A stretch of DNA of 64,000 nt from Kitasatospora fiedleri (GTDB lineage Bacteria > Actinomycetota > Actinomycetes > Streptomycetales > Streptomycetaceae), in the NCBI RefSeq assembly GCF_948472415.1, contig NZ_OX419519.1, forward strand, positions 5,857,001 through 5,921,000. The letters are read 5' to 3'. Position 1 is the first letter of the stretch, and every line of letters begins with the position of its first letter. Below the pieces are notes generated by a model that saw nothing but the letters and a program-made list of their open reading frames with translations, searched no databases and was not told the DNA's origin. Below are positions 17,944 through 26,753 of this stretch, in pieces. The position numbers and the translations under genes were made by a program.

Positions 17944-19845
17944 TCAGCCGCGGCGGCCCCGCCCCGCCCCGATCCGTTCCGCCTGCTGCCCGGTGACCAG
18001 TTCCCGCAGCTTGGCGCGGGTCTCCGGGTCCGTCGAGTACACGACCGTGCCGATCATGCCGCGGGTCAGCAGCACCTTGTAGGTGTTGCGGATCAGGCGG
18101 TCGATGTCGGCGTCGCTGGTGGACTTGCGGAAGACCGGGTCCTTGGAGGCCGTCCGGTCGGTGGACCAGCGGTCGGTGCGCCAGACCAGGTCCGGGCCGA
18201 GGACGACGCCGCTCCAGTCGTACTCGAAGCCCTGGGCGGTGTACACGCAGCCGACCTGGCCGAAGCCCGCCGGGTCGGTGGCCCACAGCGCGGCCGGCGG
18301 GGCGCCCGCGATCGAGCGGTCGCCGTAGACGTTCCACGGGCGGGCCCAGTCGCCGATCCGCACGTCGAGGGGGAGCGGATCGCCCGGGGCGACCTTGGTG
18401 GTCCACTTCCAGCAGTACCCGGCCGACATCCGGGCGCCGTAGCCCTCCGCCCGCCGGGCCTCCAGGAACGCCTCCAACTCCTCGGGGGTGTCCGCGACCT
18501 CCAGGACGACCTTGCCGTCGGGCTCCCAGTCGACCGGGCCGCCGGGCTCCAGACCCAGCAGGCGCACCACCCAGCGCAGGTAGGCGTCGCTGCCGCCGCA
18601 GCGGAACTGGCTGTCCAGCTCGACCACCTCGCACTCCAGGCCCTTCACCGCGGCCGCGGCCCTGATCTGCGCCACTGTGCCCATCTCGCCCGGCCGGACC
18701 ACCTGGTGCTCGTCCAGCAGGAACACCGGCACCCGGGCGGCGTCGATCAGCTCCTCGATCTGGGGCTTGCCGGTGCGCTGGGCGGCCCGGGTGTACCGGT
18801 TCGCCGACGTCTCCCGGATTCGGTGGGCCTCGTCGCAGATCAGCACGTCGAACCCGTTGCGCTCGGCCGTCATGAAGCTGTTGAAGTACTTGAACAGCTC
18901 CTGCACCTGGCGCTTGCGCGCCCCGGCCACCCGGCGCATCGTGGTGGTGAACGAGCTGGACCCGGTCGCGTGGAAGGCCGTCACTCCGCGCCGGTACAGG
19001 TCGCCGAGCAGGGACAGCGCGATCACGCTCTTCCCGGTGCCCGGGCCGCCCGTGATGACGACCACCTGCTTGTGATCGGACTGCTGCGCCCGCCGCACCG
19101 CCCGCAGCACCAGCTCGTAGGCGACCCGCTGCTCGTCCAGCAGGACGAACTGCTCGCGCTCGCGCACCTCGTCGGCGGCGACCGCCATCAACTGCTTGGA
19201 CGGGGCGACCTTGCCCGCGAGCAACTGGTCCGCCGCCTGGGCGCCGGAGGCCGGGCTCAGCTTCGAGCGCAGGTACTCCACGAACTCCCCGCGCCGCTCG
19301 GCGGTGAAGAGCCGGCCGCGCTCGTCCTGCGGCACCTCGTAGAGGCCCTGGACGCCGAACTCCGTCGCGTTGTGGAGGAAGGCCACCCCGGACACCCGCT
19401 CGGGGTGGTCGGCGAGCGCCCCGTTGAAGGAGACGAGGTAGTCGCAGTAGCCGCGGACCTGCTCGATCGGGTTCAGCACCGGCCGGGTGTACGCGTCGAC
19501 CCGGCACAGCAGCGGCTCGCCGTCCTCCGGGAACGCGCTGCTCCACTGCTTGAGCTCGACCACCACGTACGACGGCTCGCCCGTCACCGGGTGGACGCCG
19601 GCGAGCACGGCGTCCGCGCGCTTGCTGTTCAGCGGGAGGGAGTACTCGAGGAGCACCTCCACCGCGCCGAGTCCGGCGTCCAGGAGGGCGTTGGTCAGCT
19701 CGGGGACGCTCATCTCCCAGGAGCGCACCTCGGACGGGCCGGGCTTGTGGCCGTGCTGGTGGACGAACTGGTCGATGAGACGCACGAACAGTGATCCGGC
19801 CAGCCTCTCGGCGGCGACCGCGGACACGGAGTCGCGGAACAGCAA
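17944..19845 (-). CDS. DUF2075 superfamily-1 helicase with N-terminal PD-(D/E)XK-like nuclease domain (copy A)
   Basis: A protein of 633 residues. The N-terminal ~200 residues contain KRADAVL followed after 18 residues by VVVELKQW, the D...(E)xK core of a PD-(D/E)XK nuclease. The C-terminal ~400 residues are a DUF2075 (Schlafen-like) P-loop helicase: Walker A ITGGPGTGKSVIAL, Walker B DVLICDEAHRIRE, VFLLDEHQVVRPGE, QFRCGGSDAYLRW, GCVYTAQGFEYDW and LLTRGMIGTVVYS. It is a homologue of the divergent gene at 20151-22232, with identical order of motifs. The ATG at 19845 has GGGAGC directly upstream. Nuclease-helicase fusions of this kind occur in defence islands; the decayed Wadjet genes next door support a defence role (inference). 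Confidence 0.85.
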   Translation of the reverse strand: MLFRDSVSAVAAERLAGSLFVRLIDQFVHQHGHKPGPSEVRSWEMSVPELTNALLDAGLGAVEVLLEYSLPLNSKRADAVLAGVHPVTGEPSYVVVELKQWSSAFPEDGEPLLCRVDAYTRPVLNPIEQVRGYCDYLVSFNGALADHPERVSGVAFLHNATEFGVQGLYEVPQDERGRLFTAERRGEFVEYLRSKLSPASGAQAADQLLAGKVAPSKQLMAVAADEVREREQFVLLDEQRVAYELVLRAVRRAQQSDHKQVVVITGGPGTGKSVIALSLLGDLYRRGVTAFHATGSSSFTTTMRRVAGARKRQVQELFKYFNSFMTAERNGFDVLICDEAHRIRETSANRYTRAAQRTGKPQIEELIDAARVPVFLLDEHQVVRPGEMGTVAQIRAAAAVKGLECEVVELDSQFRCGGSDAYLRWVVRLLGLEPGGPVDWEPDGKVVLEVADTPEELEAFLEARRAEGYGARMSAGYCWKWTTKVAPGDPLPLDVRIGDWARPWNVYGDRSIAGAPPAALWATDPAGFGQVGCVYTAQGFEYDWSGVVLGPDLVWRTDRWSTDRTASKDPVFRKSTSDADIDRLIRNTYKVLLTRGMIGTVVYSTDPETRAKLRELVTGQQAERIGAGRGRRG

Positions 19846-19862
19846 GACATGCTCCCAGGCAG

Positions 19863-19920
19863 CACGAAGTGACTCGTGCGGGTGGGGGCATGTCCCTGGA
19901 GGGAAGCCCGGCGGGCCGCG
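19863..19920 (-). repeat. Duplicated leader, copy A (inverted relative to 20073-20130)
   Basis: Read on the minus strand, this 58-bp stretch is about 80-85% identical to 20073-20130, with an invariant core GGACATGCCCCCACCCGC. It ends in a palindromic segment (CACGA...TCGTG). Each copy lies 20-50 bp before the start codon of a DUF2075 helicase gene, so it is a conserved 5' leader or promoter rather than coding sequence. Confidence 0.85.
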
Positions 19921-20072
19921 CTGATGACTGGGTCAAACCTACAACGGAGTGCCTGGGCCGGTACCCGAATGCTCGGGCTTCCGGCGTCGCGTGAGGATGG
20001 TCTGCCGAGGTGTACGTCGATGAGCATTGTGTACGGACGGCCACTTCTGCATTTAGGATCTGCGGTACTGTT

Positions 20073-20130
20073 TGCGGCCCGACAGGCTTCCTGCTGAGGA
20101 CATGCCCCCACCCGCGCGAATCATTCGTGG
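20073..20130 (+). repeat. Duplicated leader, copy B
   Basis: The counterpart of 19863-19920 in opposite orientation. It carries the same core and a perfect CGAAT-C-ATTCG palindrome at 20117-20127, where copy A has CACGA...TCGTG. Conservation of both core and dyad suggests a shared operator and hence co-regulation of the two helicase genes. The 152 bp between the copies hold both promoters. Confidence 0.85.
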
Positions 20131-20150
20131 TCCGGTCCAGGGGGTCCCTC

Positions 20151-22232
20151 GTGCCTATGCTCTTGCTGAACCTGTCGGCGCAGGATCTGCTCACTCTCGA
20201 CTCGCGTCGCCGGATGGTGCCGCACCTCGCCGAACGGTGGCGGAAGTTCCGAGAGTTCGAGGCTTCGGAGACGGAGCGGTCCGCATGGGCGGAGAGCCTG
20301 ATCTGCCTGGCGAAGGATCTGGTCGCCGCTGGCCGGGGCAACGTGCAGATGGTCGTCGAATGTGCCGTGACCGCTGACGAGGACCTCAAGGGTGGCAGCC
20401 CCAGGCTCGTGGACGTCGTTCTGGTGGGCCGCCACCCGCTCAAGGACCGGCCGTCCGTCCAGTTGGTGGAGCTGAAGCGCTGGTCGACGGTGACCAGGGT
20501 CGAGAAGGCCATCGCGGACCTGATCTACGTGGAGGGCCTGGCGAAGCCCAAAAGGCACCCTGCGCTGCAACTGGGCGAGTACTACGAGGCCTTCATCAGC
20601 GAGAAGGGCCCCTACGGTTCGCTCAAAATCGAGTGCAGCGGTTTCACCTACCTGCACAACGCCACTGAGGAATCGGTACGTCCGCTGATCGACGTGGATG
20701 CGCCGATGGGTGTCTGCGCCCAGGTGTACACCGGGGACCGGCGCCAACAGTTGCTGACCGACCTGCAGAACCACTTCGCCGCCGACGGCGGCGCCTTCCA
20801 GGCCGAGCAACTGCTGCAGGGCATCGGCGTACGCAACACGCCCCTGCTCGACGCGATGGTGTGGTCCCGGGGGACGGACACGGTCTTCACCCTGCGCGGG
20901 CGGCAGAAGAAGGCGGCCGACCAGATCCTGGAAACCGCGGCCAAGGTACTGCCGTCCCCGCAGCAGCCCGCGCTGGTTCCGGACGAGCGGCGACTGGTCT
21001 TTCTGGTGACCGGCGGCGCAGGAACCGGCAAGAGCGCCATCGGCCTGCAGATCAAGGCGGAGCTGGAGGCCGCGGGCCGGACCGTCAACTACGCCAGTGG
21101 GAGCAGGGCCTTCAACGCGGCGATGCAGGAGCACGTCGGCGTCGGGGACAAGGAGTTCAAGGAGACCTTCACCTACTTCTCCAGTTACGTCACGACTCCC
21201 GAACCGCTGATAGACGTGCTGATCTGCGACGAAGCGCACCGACTCCGTGACCGCTCCACGAACCAGTACTGGCCGCCGGAGAAGCAGGGGACCCGGCCGC
21301 AGGTGGACGAACTCCTCGACGCGTCCCGTCTGACGGTCTTCTTCCTCGACGAAGGCCAGGTCGTCCGTCCCAACGAGGTCGGTACGGTCGATCTGATCCG
21401 GGAGGCGGCCGAGCGGCGCGGAGCCCGAGTTGTGCAGTGCGGGCTCCGCGAACAGTTCCGGTGCGGTGGCAGTGACGCCTACGTCCGCTGGGTGCACGCT
21501 CTGCTCGGCTTGTCGGGCGACCTGCCCGAGCAGTGGACGCCGGACGGGTTGATGCACGTCGAGGTGGTGGACACGCCGGAAGCGCTCGAGGAGATCATCC
21601 TCGGCGAGGCGGGCGCCGGGGCATCCGCGCGGATGGTGGCCGGCTACTGCTGGCCCTGGACCGAGCCTTTGGGCAAGGAGAAGCGGCTGGAGCCCGACGT
21701 CAGGATCGGCGACTGGCACCGGCCGTGGAACGCGAAGAGCGACACCTTCTGTGCGAACGGGGCCCCGCCCAGCAGCAGGTGGTCGGTGCACAAGGAGGGC
21801 ATCGGCCAGATCGGGTGCGTGTACACCGCGCAGGGCCTCGAATGGGACTGGTGCGGAGTGATCATGGGCGATGACATGGTGCGCCGAGACGGCCGGTGGG
21901 TGTTCCGCCGGGGCAAGGAGACGGGGAAGTCGGCGGAGGGTGTGAAGCGGGTGCGCGTGCCCGGGTCCTTGGACCCGAAGGTCAAGGCGGCGAGCGTCGG
22001 CGACGAGGAGTTCGCCCGGCTGATTCGGCACGCCTACCACGTGCTGATGACGCGGGCGAGCCGGGCGGCGGTGCTCTACTCCACCGACGAGGAGACCCGG
22101 GAGTACCTCAAGGCCCTCGTCGGGGAGACCCAGATCCACGGGTTGCGACCGACCCGGGAGAGTCTGTCGAAGCACCTCGCCCCTCCGAAGAAGGGGCGGA
22201 AGAAGCGCAAGGACGATCTCCGACTGTTCTGA
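20151..22232 (+). CDS. DUF2075 superfamily-1 helicase with N-terminal PD-(D/E)XK-like nuclease domain (copy B)
   Basis: A protein of 693 residues. The N-terminal domain has PRLVDVVLVGRHPLKDR followed by VQLVELKRW, again a D...ExK nuclease core. The helicase part shows Walker A VTGGAGTGKSAIGL, Walker B DVLICDEAHRLRD, VFFLDEGQVVRPNE, EQFRCGGSDAYVRW, GCVYTAQGLEWDW and LMTRASRAAVLYS. It is longer than copy A by an inserted loop near the end (RRGKETGKSAEG) and a Lys/Arg-rich tail (PPKKGRKKRKDD). GTG 20151 is preferred because GGGGG lies six to seven bases upstream; ATG 20157 is the alternative. Its codon usage is slightly less GC-biased than its neighbours, consistent with acquisition. Confidence 0.85.
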   Translation: MPMLLLNLSAQDLLTLDSRRRMVPHLAERWRKFREFEASETERSAWAESLICLAKDLVAAGRGNVQMVVECAVTADEDLKGGSPRLVDVVLVGRHPLKDRPSVQLVELKRWSTVTRVEKAIADLIYVEGLAKPKRHPALQLGEYYEAFISEKGPYGSLKIECSGFTYLHNATEESVRPLIDVDAPMGVCAQVYTGDRRQQLLTDLQNHFAADGGAFQAEQLLQGIGVRNTPLLDAMVWSRGTDTVFTLRGRQKKAADQILETAAKVLPSPQQPALVPDERRLVFLVTGGAGTGKSAIGLQIKAELEAAGRTVNYASGSRAFNAAMQEHVGVGDKEFKETFTYFSSYVTTPEPLIDVLICDEAHRLRDRSTNQYWPPEKQGTRPQVDELLDASRLTVFFLDEGQVVRPNEVGTVDLIREAAERRGARVVQCGLREQFRCGGSDAYVRWVHALLGLSGDLPEQWTPDGLMHVEVVDTPEALEEIILGEAGAGASARMVAGYCWPWTEPLGKEKRLEPDVRIGDWHRPWNAKSDTFCANGAPPSSRWSVHKEGIGQIGCVYTAQGLEWDWCGVIMGDDMVRRDGRWVFRRGKETGKSAEGVKRVRVPGSLDPKVKAASVGDEEFARLIRHAYHVLMTRASRAAVLYSTDEETREYLKALVGETQIHGLRPTRESLSKHLAPPKKGRKKRKDDLRLF

Positions 22233-22253
22233 CTGACGGCGTGGTGAGGTGGA

Positions 22254-22280
22254 GGTGGCGGGCTCGCCGGGCCCGCCACC
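22254..22280. terminator. Hairpin terminator between convergent genes
   Basis: GGTGGCGGGC pairs perfectly with GCCCGCCACC (10-bp stem, 7-base loop), 21 bp after the helicase stop and just before the stop of the convergent small gene. Confidence 0.75.
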
Positions 22281-22288
22281 CACCTGCG

Positions 22289-22417
22289 TCAGAAGAGCAG
22301 GTGCGCCACCGAGGTCAGCACCGTCACCAGAACGTTGGAGACGACTCCGACAGCGATGTCGGTCAGGATCTCGCGGATCCTTCCACGATGCGCGGGCTTG
22401 CACTCGACCGAGGTCAT
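22289..22417 (-). CDS. Small single-span membrane protein, 42 residues
   Basis: An ATG with AGGGA about eight bases upstream opens a 42-residue frame. A charged N-terminus (MTSVECKPAHRGRIRE) is followed by one long hydrophobic helix (IAVGVVSNVLVTVLTSVAHL) and ends in LF. Similar tiny hypothetical membrane proteins are scattered in Streptomyces accessory regions. The convergent arrangement with the helicase gene, separated by a terminator, supports a real gene. Function unknown; a toxin-like role is only a guess. Confidence 0.5.
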   Translation of the reverse strand: MTSVECKPAHRGRIREILTDIAVGVVSNVLVTVLTSVAHLLF

Positions 22418-22514
22418 ACGGCCATCCCTGGGTGTGAGATCGGAATGGCAGGGGGCACCCTACCGGGCAGCCACGTCCACGTCAGATGGTGATCACCTGA
22501 CGGGCACAACCATT

Positions 22515-22698
22515 CGTCAATCGCAGCCCGTTGAGGACGCGCAGGACCTGAGCCTCGTACCCTCCGGGAAGGTGCGCAGCGCGACGATCATACCGCCTGG
22601 GCAAGCTGGCGCTGAGGGGCAGGGAGAGGAGCTTTGCCCAGGATCCGGGGACGGTCGATCACCCACCGGTCTGTCCGCTGGACGAGGTCCGGGCCAAT
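22515..22698 (-). pseudogene. Relic of a third DUF2075 helicase, C-terminal piece
   Basis: The minus strand encodes IGPDLVQRTDRWVIDRP, which matches LGPDLVWRTDRWSTDRT of the intact helicase at 17944-19845. After a frame change near 22590 it continues as GMIVALRTFPEGTR, comparable to GMIGTVVYSTDPETR of the same protein. Stops and frame changes show decay. The IS630 element at 22704 abuts it, so the upstream part was cut away. Confidence 0.55.
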
Positions 22699-22703
22699 GG
22701 TTA

Positions 22704-23871
22704 TTGACTTCGGCTTGTCAGGGTGGGGTTGGGGTGTCGAGGGTCAGGCCGGTGCCGGCTATGAAGCCGTCGGGGGTGTCGGGTGGGTACTGCAGGCGTT
22801 TGAGCCGGTTGCGGACGAGGGCTTCGAGTCGGTCGAGGGCCATGACGGCCAGGTTGGCGAGGCTGTGCTTGACGTGTGCCCAGACCCATTCGACGGGGTT
22901 GAGGTCGGGTGAGTAGGCGGGCAGCAGGAACACCGTCAGCCGGGCGCGCTGGTCGACCAACTCGCGCACGGCGCGGGAGACATGGGTGTTCAGACGGTCC
23001 CAGACCAGCACGATCGGCGCCTTGACGAGTTGGTGGACGCCGTCGACCAGGGCGATGAAGTCGCGCTCGCCCATGCTGCGGCGCCGGCCCTTGCCCGCGG
23101 GGTGGGTGACCAGGCGGTGGCACAGCCGGGTGCGCGAGCCCGGCCGCACCGCGATCAGCCCCGCCACCGACAGGCGTCCCGCGCGGCGCCCGCTGACGGT
23201 CACGACCGGCGTGCGGCCCCGTCTGCCCCAAGTGCGTCCGCGGGGCGGTCGGCGGGTGAAGCCTGCCTCGTCCTCGAAGCAGATGTATCCCCCGCAGGCC
23301 GCCCGGACTCTTCTACCTCCGCCCAGGTCACCTCCTTCCACCCGGTGACGGCCCGCTCGTCGCGCCCGGCCACCCGACGCGCGGGGACCTGCGGGCTGAA
23401 ACCGAGCCGGTGCATCAGCCGCGTCGCCCCGGACACGCTGTAGGTGACGTGGAACTTCCGCCCGATCAGCGTGACCACCCGCGCCGCCGTCCATACCTGG
23501 TCCTCCACCCAGCCGTGCGCGGCCGGACCCTCGTCCAGATACGCGGCGAGCTTGGCGAGGCAGCGCCGCGACAGGCGGCACCGCGACCCGCCCGGGCCGC
23601 GCGATGCCAGCGCCTCGACCCCACCGTCACGCCACAACTGGTGCCACTGGTAGGCCGACTTCCCACTCACCCGCAGGCGCCGGGCCACCTCCGCCGACTT
23701 GACCTCCTGCTCGAACAACTCGGCTGCCTGCATGCGCACCGACTCCCGACGCAGCCGTCCTGCGGCGATCAGCCCGCCCCCATCCGCATATCTCACACAC
23801 CAGGAGGTACAGCCACCGCTTCAGGCCCATCAGGCACTCCACATAAATTCACCCTGACGCGCCGAAGTCAG
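22704..23871 (-). mobile_element. IS630-family insertion sequence with intact ends and TA duplication
   Basis: The ends are inverted repeats: TTGACTTCGGCTTGTCAGGG at 22704 and, inverted, CTGACTTCGGCGCGTCAGGG ending at 23871 (3 mismatches). A TA dinucleotide flanks both sides (22702-22703 and 23872-23873), the normal IS630/Tc1 target duplication. It is inserted at the 3' end of the IS256-type transposase gene, whose present stop codon lies inside this element's right repeat. Confidence 0.85.
22718..23796 (-). pseudogene. IS630-family transposase, frameshifted
   Basis: The first frame (from 23796) has the N-terminal HTH (VKSAEVARRLRVSGKSAYQW) and the start of the catalytic region, then loses similarity after TGWKEVTWAEVEE near 23315. 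The continuation in the next frame carries the DDE domain: YICFEDEAGFTRRPP, VLVWDRLNTHVS and LPAYSPDLNPVEWVW. Adding one base near 23315 gives 360 codons, a normal size. I see no convincing slippery heptamer, so mutation or sequencing error is more likely than programmed frameshifting. Confidence 0.85.
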
Positions 23872-25166
23872 TAACGGCGGCCGGCGGAGAGTCGGCCGTC
23901 GAAGGCGATCTCGAAGGCGTTCAGGGCGGCCTTCCAGCGGGTCATCCAGCGTCTGCGGCCGGCTCCGGTCGGGTCGAGCGACATGATCGCCGTGTAGACG
24001 CACTTCAGGGCCGCCTGCCCGTTCGGGAAGTGCCCGCGCGAGCGGACGGCCTTGCGGATCAGGGCGTTCACCGACTCGATCGCATTCGTGGTGCAGATGA
24101 CCCGCCGGACCTCGACGTCGAAGCTCAGGAACGGCACGAACTCTGCCCAGGCGTTCTCCCAGAGCCGCACGATCGCCGGATACCTGCGGCTCCAGGTCTC
24201 GGTGAACTCGACGAACCGCTCGAGTGCGGCCTCCTCGGCCGGAGCGGTGCAGACGGGCTTGAGCGCCTTGGAGATCTTGTCCCAGTCCTGCCGGGCCGCG
24301 TAACGGAACGAGGCCCGGATCAGGTGGACGATGCAGGTCTGGGTGACGGCCTGCGGCCAGACCGCGGCGATGGCGTCCGGGAGACCCTTGAGGCCGTCGC
24401 AGACGACCATGCAGACGTCCGCGACGCCGCGGTTCTTGATCTCGGTCAGGACGTGCAGCCAGTACTTGGCGCCTTCGCCGCCGTCACCGGCCCAGAGCCC
24501 GAGGATCTCCCGGGTGCCCTCGACCGTGACCGCGAGGGCGACGTAGATCGGCCGGTTGGCGACCTGGCCGTCGCGGAGCTTCACCTGCACGCAGTCGATG
24601 AACACCACCGGATAGACCGGGTCGAGCGGCCGGTTCTGCCATCCGGCCATGCCCTCGATCACCTGGTCGGTGATGGTGGAGACGGTCTGCTTTGACACGT
24701 CCGCGCCGTAGACATCGGCCAGGTGAGCGGCGATCTCGCCGTGTGCCAGGCCGCGGGCGGACAGCGACAGCACCATCTCGTCGACGCCGGACAGGCGCCG
24801 TTGCCGCTTGCGGACCAGCTGCGGCTCGAACGAGCCCTCCCTGTCCCGGGGGACATCGATCTCGACCGGGCCGACCTCGGTCAGCACTGTCTTCGACCGG
24901 ACGCCGTTGCGCGAGTTCCCGCTGCCGACCCCGGCCGGGTCGTGCTTCTCGTAGCCGAGGTGGTCCGTCATCTCGCCTTCGAACGCGGACTCCAGGAGTT
25001 TCTTCGTGAGCTGCTGGAGCAGGCCTCCGGCACCGGTGAGCTGCAGCCAGCTCGCGCGGGCCCGGTCGACCAACTGCCCGATCAACTGGTCGTCCAAGGC
25101 GTCCGGCTGCAACTCCACCGGCCGAACGGCCTCCACGGCCTCGGCCGAGACGGTCACGTCTGCCAT
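23868..25166 (-). CDS. IS256-family transposase
   Basis: A protein of 432 residues with the mutator-type DDE domain: VFIDCVQVKLRDG (first Asp), VCMVVCDGLKGLPDAI (second Asp) and CTTNAIESVNALIRKAVR (Glu). The N-terminal region contains LLESAFEGEMTDHLGYEKHD, normal for this family. The last codons and the stop are supplied by the inserted IS630 (target TA inside the final Tyr codon), so the C-terminus ends GRRY. All catalytic residues are present; mobility is doubtful without the left end. Confidence 0.92.
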   Translation of the reverse strand: MADVTVSAEAVEAVRPVELQPDALDDQLIGQLVDRARASWLQLTGAGGLLQQLTKKLLESAFEGEMTDHLGYEKHDPAGVGSGNSRNGVRSKTVLTEVGPVEIDVPRDREGSFEPQLVRKRQRRLSGVDEMVLSLSARGLAHGEIAAHLADVYGADVSKQTVSTITDQVIEGMAGWQNRPLDPVYPVVFIDCVQVKLRDGQVANRPIYVALAVTVEGTREILGLWAGDGGEGAKYWLHVLTEIKNRGVADVCMVVCDGLKGLPDAIAAVWPQAVTQTCIVHLIRASFRYAARQDWDKISKALKPVCTAPAEEAALERFVEFTETWSRRYPAIVRLWENAWAEFVPFLSFDVEVRRVICTTNAIESVNALIRKAVRSRGHFPNGQAALKCVYTAIMSLDPTGAGRRRWMTRWKAALNAFEIAFDGRLSAGRRY

Positions 25167-25216
25167 CAGGTGTTAATTCCTTGATCGGGAGTTACACCGT
25201 TCTTTTTTACAGACCC
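23868..25216 (-). mobile_element. IS256-family element, left end lost
   Basis: The right end carries a terminal-repeat-like sequence near 25189-25216 (on the minus strand GGGTCTGTAAAAAAGAACGG, then TGTAACTCC), typical of IS256-type ends. A matching repeat is not found on the left: the element is interrupted by IS630 at 23872, and the DNA beyond 22703 shows no such end. Confidence 0.65.
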
Positions 25217-25247
25217 TCTTCCCGTCGACGCGCCCACAGGTGACGCG

Positions 25248-26652
25248 TTGGGCATCTTGTCCCGCTTTCGGGTCGAGTTCTACGAGAGCCTGTACAAGCG
25301 GGCGGATGTGCTCTTCGAGCTCACCGACGCCCTGCTGTGCACGGACGGCCCGGTCAAGACGCTGGTGGACCTGTCGCTGGCAGCAGAGCACCAGCGCGGA
25401 CACGGGGCGATGTACGCCCGCGCTGGACCGGGGCTGGCTGGAGCCGACCAGGCTGCGACGCGCGCTGGCCGCCCTGCCGATCCCACGCCTCGCCGACGGG
25501 CGCATCGCCCTGGCCGTCGACGTCTCCAACTGGCTCCGCCCCGACGCTCCCACCAGCGGCGACCGCCTGTTCTGCCATGTCTACGGGCGCGGCCGCAGCG
25601 CCGACCAGCTGATCCCCGGCTGGCCATACTCCCTCGTCGCCGCCCTGGAATCCGGCCGCACTTCCTGGACCGGACTGCTGGACGCGATCCGGCTGGAGCC
25701 GGCCGACGACGCCATCGCGGTGACCGCCGCCCAACTGCGCGAGGTCACCGGGCGCCTGATCGAGGCCGGGCACTGGACCACCGGTGACCCGGAGATCCTG
25801 CTCGTCATGGACGCCGGCTACGACGTCACCCGCCTGGCCCACCTCCTGTCCGACCTCCTTCTCGAGCTCATCGGCCGACTGCGTTCGGACCGCGTCATGC
25901 TCCGCGACGCTGGCGAGCCCCGCCCCACGCCCAAGGGCGGGCGCCCACGCAAGCACGGCACCGCGTTCACCTTCGCCAAGCCTGAGACCTGGCACGAACC
26001 CGACACCACCACCCGCACCGACACCACCCGCTACGGCAACGCCGAAGCGGGGGCCTGGGACCGGATGCACCAGCGCCTGCAGAACCGCGGGCCCTGGCTC
26101 GACCATGAAGGTGAAATCCCCATCACCCAAGGCATGTTGGTCCGCCTCAAGGCCGACCACCTCCCCGGGGAACGCGAAGCGAAGCCGCTGTGGCTGTGGT
26201 CCTCCGCTACCGGAATCGACACCGCCCACCTGGACCGGATCTGGCGCACATTCCTGCGCAGATTCGACCTTGAACACACCTTCCGCCTGCTCAAGGACAC
26301 CCTCGGCTGGACCGCGCCGCACTTCCGCGTGCCGGACACCGCCGACCTGTGGACCTGGCTGGTCATCGTCGCCCACACCCAGCTCCGCCTGGCCCGCCCG
26401 CTCGCAGCCGACCTCCGCCGCCCCTGGGAACGACCAATGCCCGCAGCGAAGTTGACCCCGGCCCGGGTCCGCCGCGGGTTCCGCAACATCCGCGCGAAGG
26501 CCCTCACTCCGGCCCATGTGCCGAAACCCTCTCGACCCGGCCCCGGACGGCCACCAGGTTCGAAGAACCGCCAGCCAACACCTCGCCACGACGTCGGAAA
26601 GACCGTCAAACGCGAACTCACGCTCCAGGCCCACCTCGCCGCACGAGGTTAG
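25248..26652 (+). pseudogene. IS701/NF041680-like transposase, frameshifted
   Basis: An N-terminal part in one frame (GILSRFRVEFYESLYKRADV, then ALLCTDGPVKTLVDLSLAAE) runs to about 25415. The rest, in another frame, starts ALDRGWLEPTRLRRALAALP and includes IALAVDVSNWLRPDAPTSGD, a long DDE-type domain and the C-terminal PGPGRPPGSKNRQP. Removing one base near 25418 joins them into 468 codons. The first codons are also cut: a TTG is the only start, directly after the IS256 end, so IS256 probably landed in its 5' end. Confidence 0.8.
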
Positions 26653-26753
26653 AAATCAAGCTCAGTACTTCGACGGACGTCCCACCTGGACCTCCCTTCC
26701 TGGATCGACAAGATCCAAGTGCCATGGTGTCCACGTCACCGGGCAAAGCTCAG

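Noticed and set aside
16601..20512. A 1303-codon frame on the minus strand over jetD and the helicase
   Set aside because: It covers the real helicase gene in another frame and jetD on the other strand. Only the MPPPAR start in the leader is of possible interest.
23200..23796. Programmed frameshifting in the IS630 transposase
   Set aside because: No convincing slippery heptamer or downstream structure at the switch point. Other genes in the window show the same kind of one-base defect.
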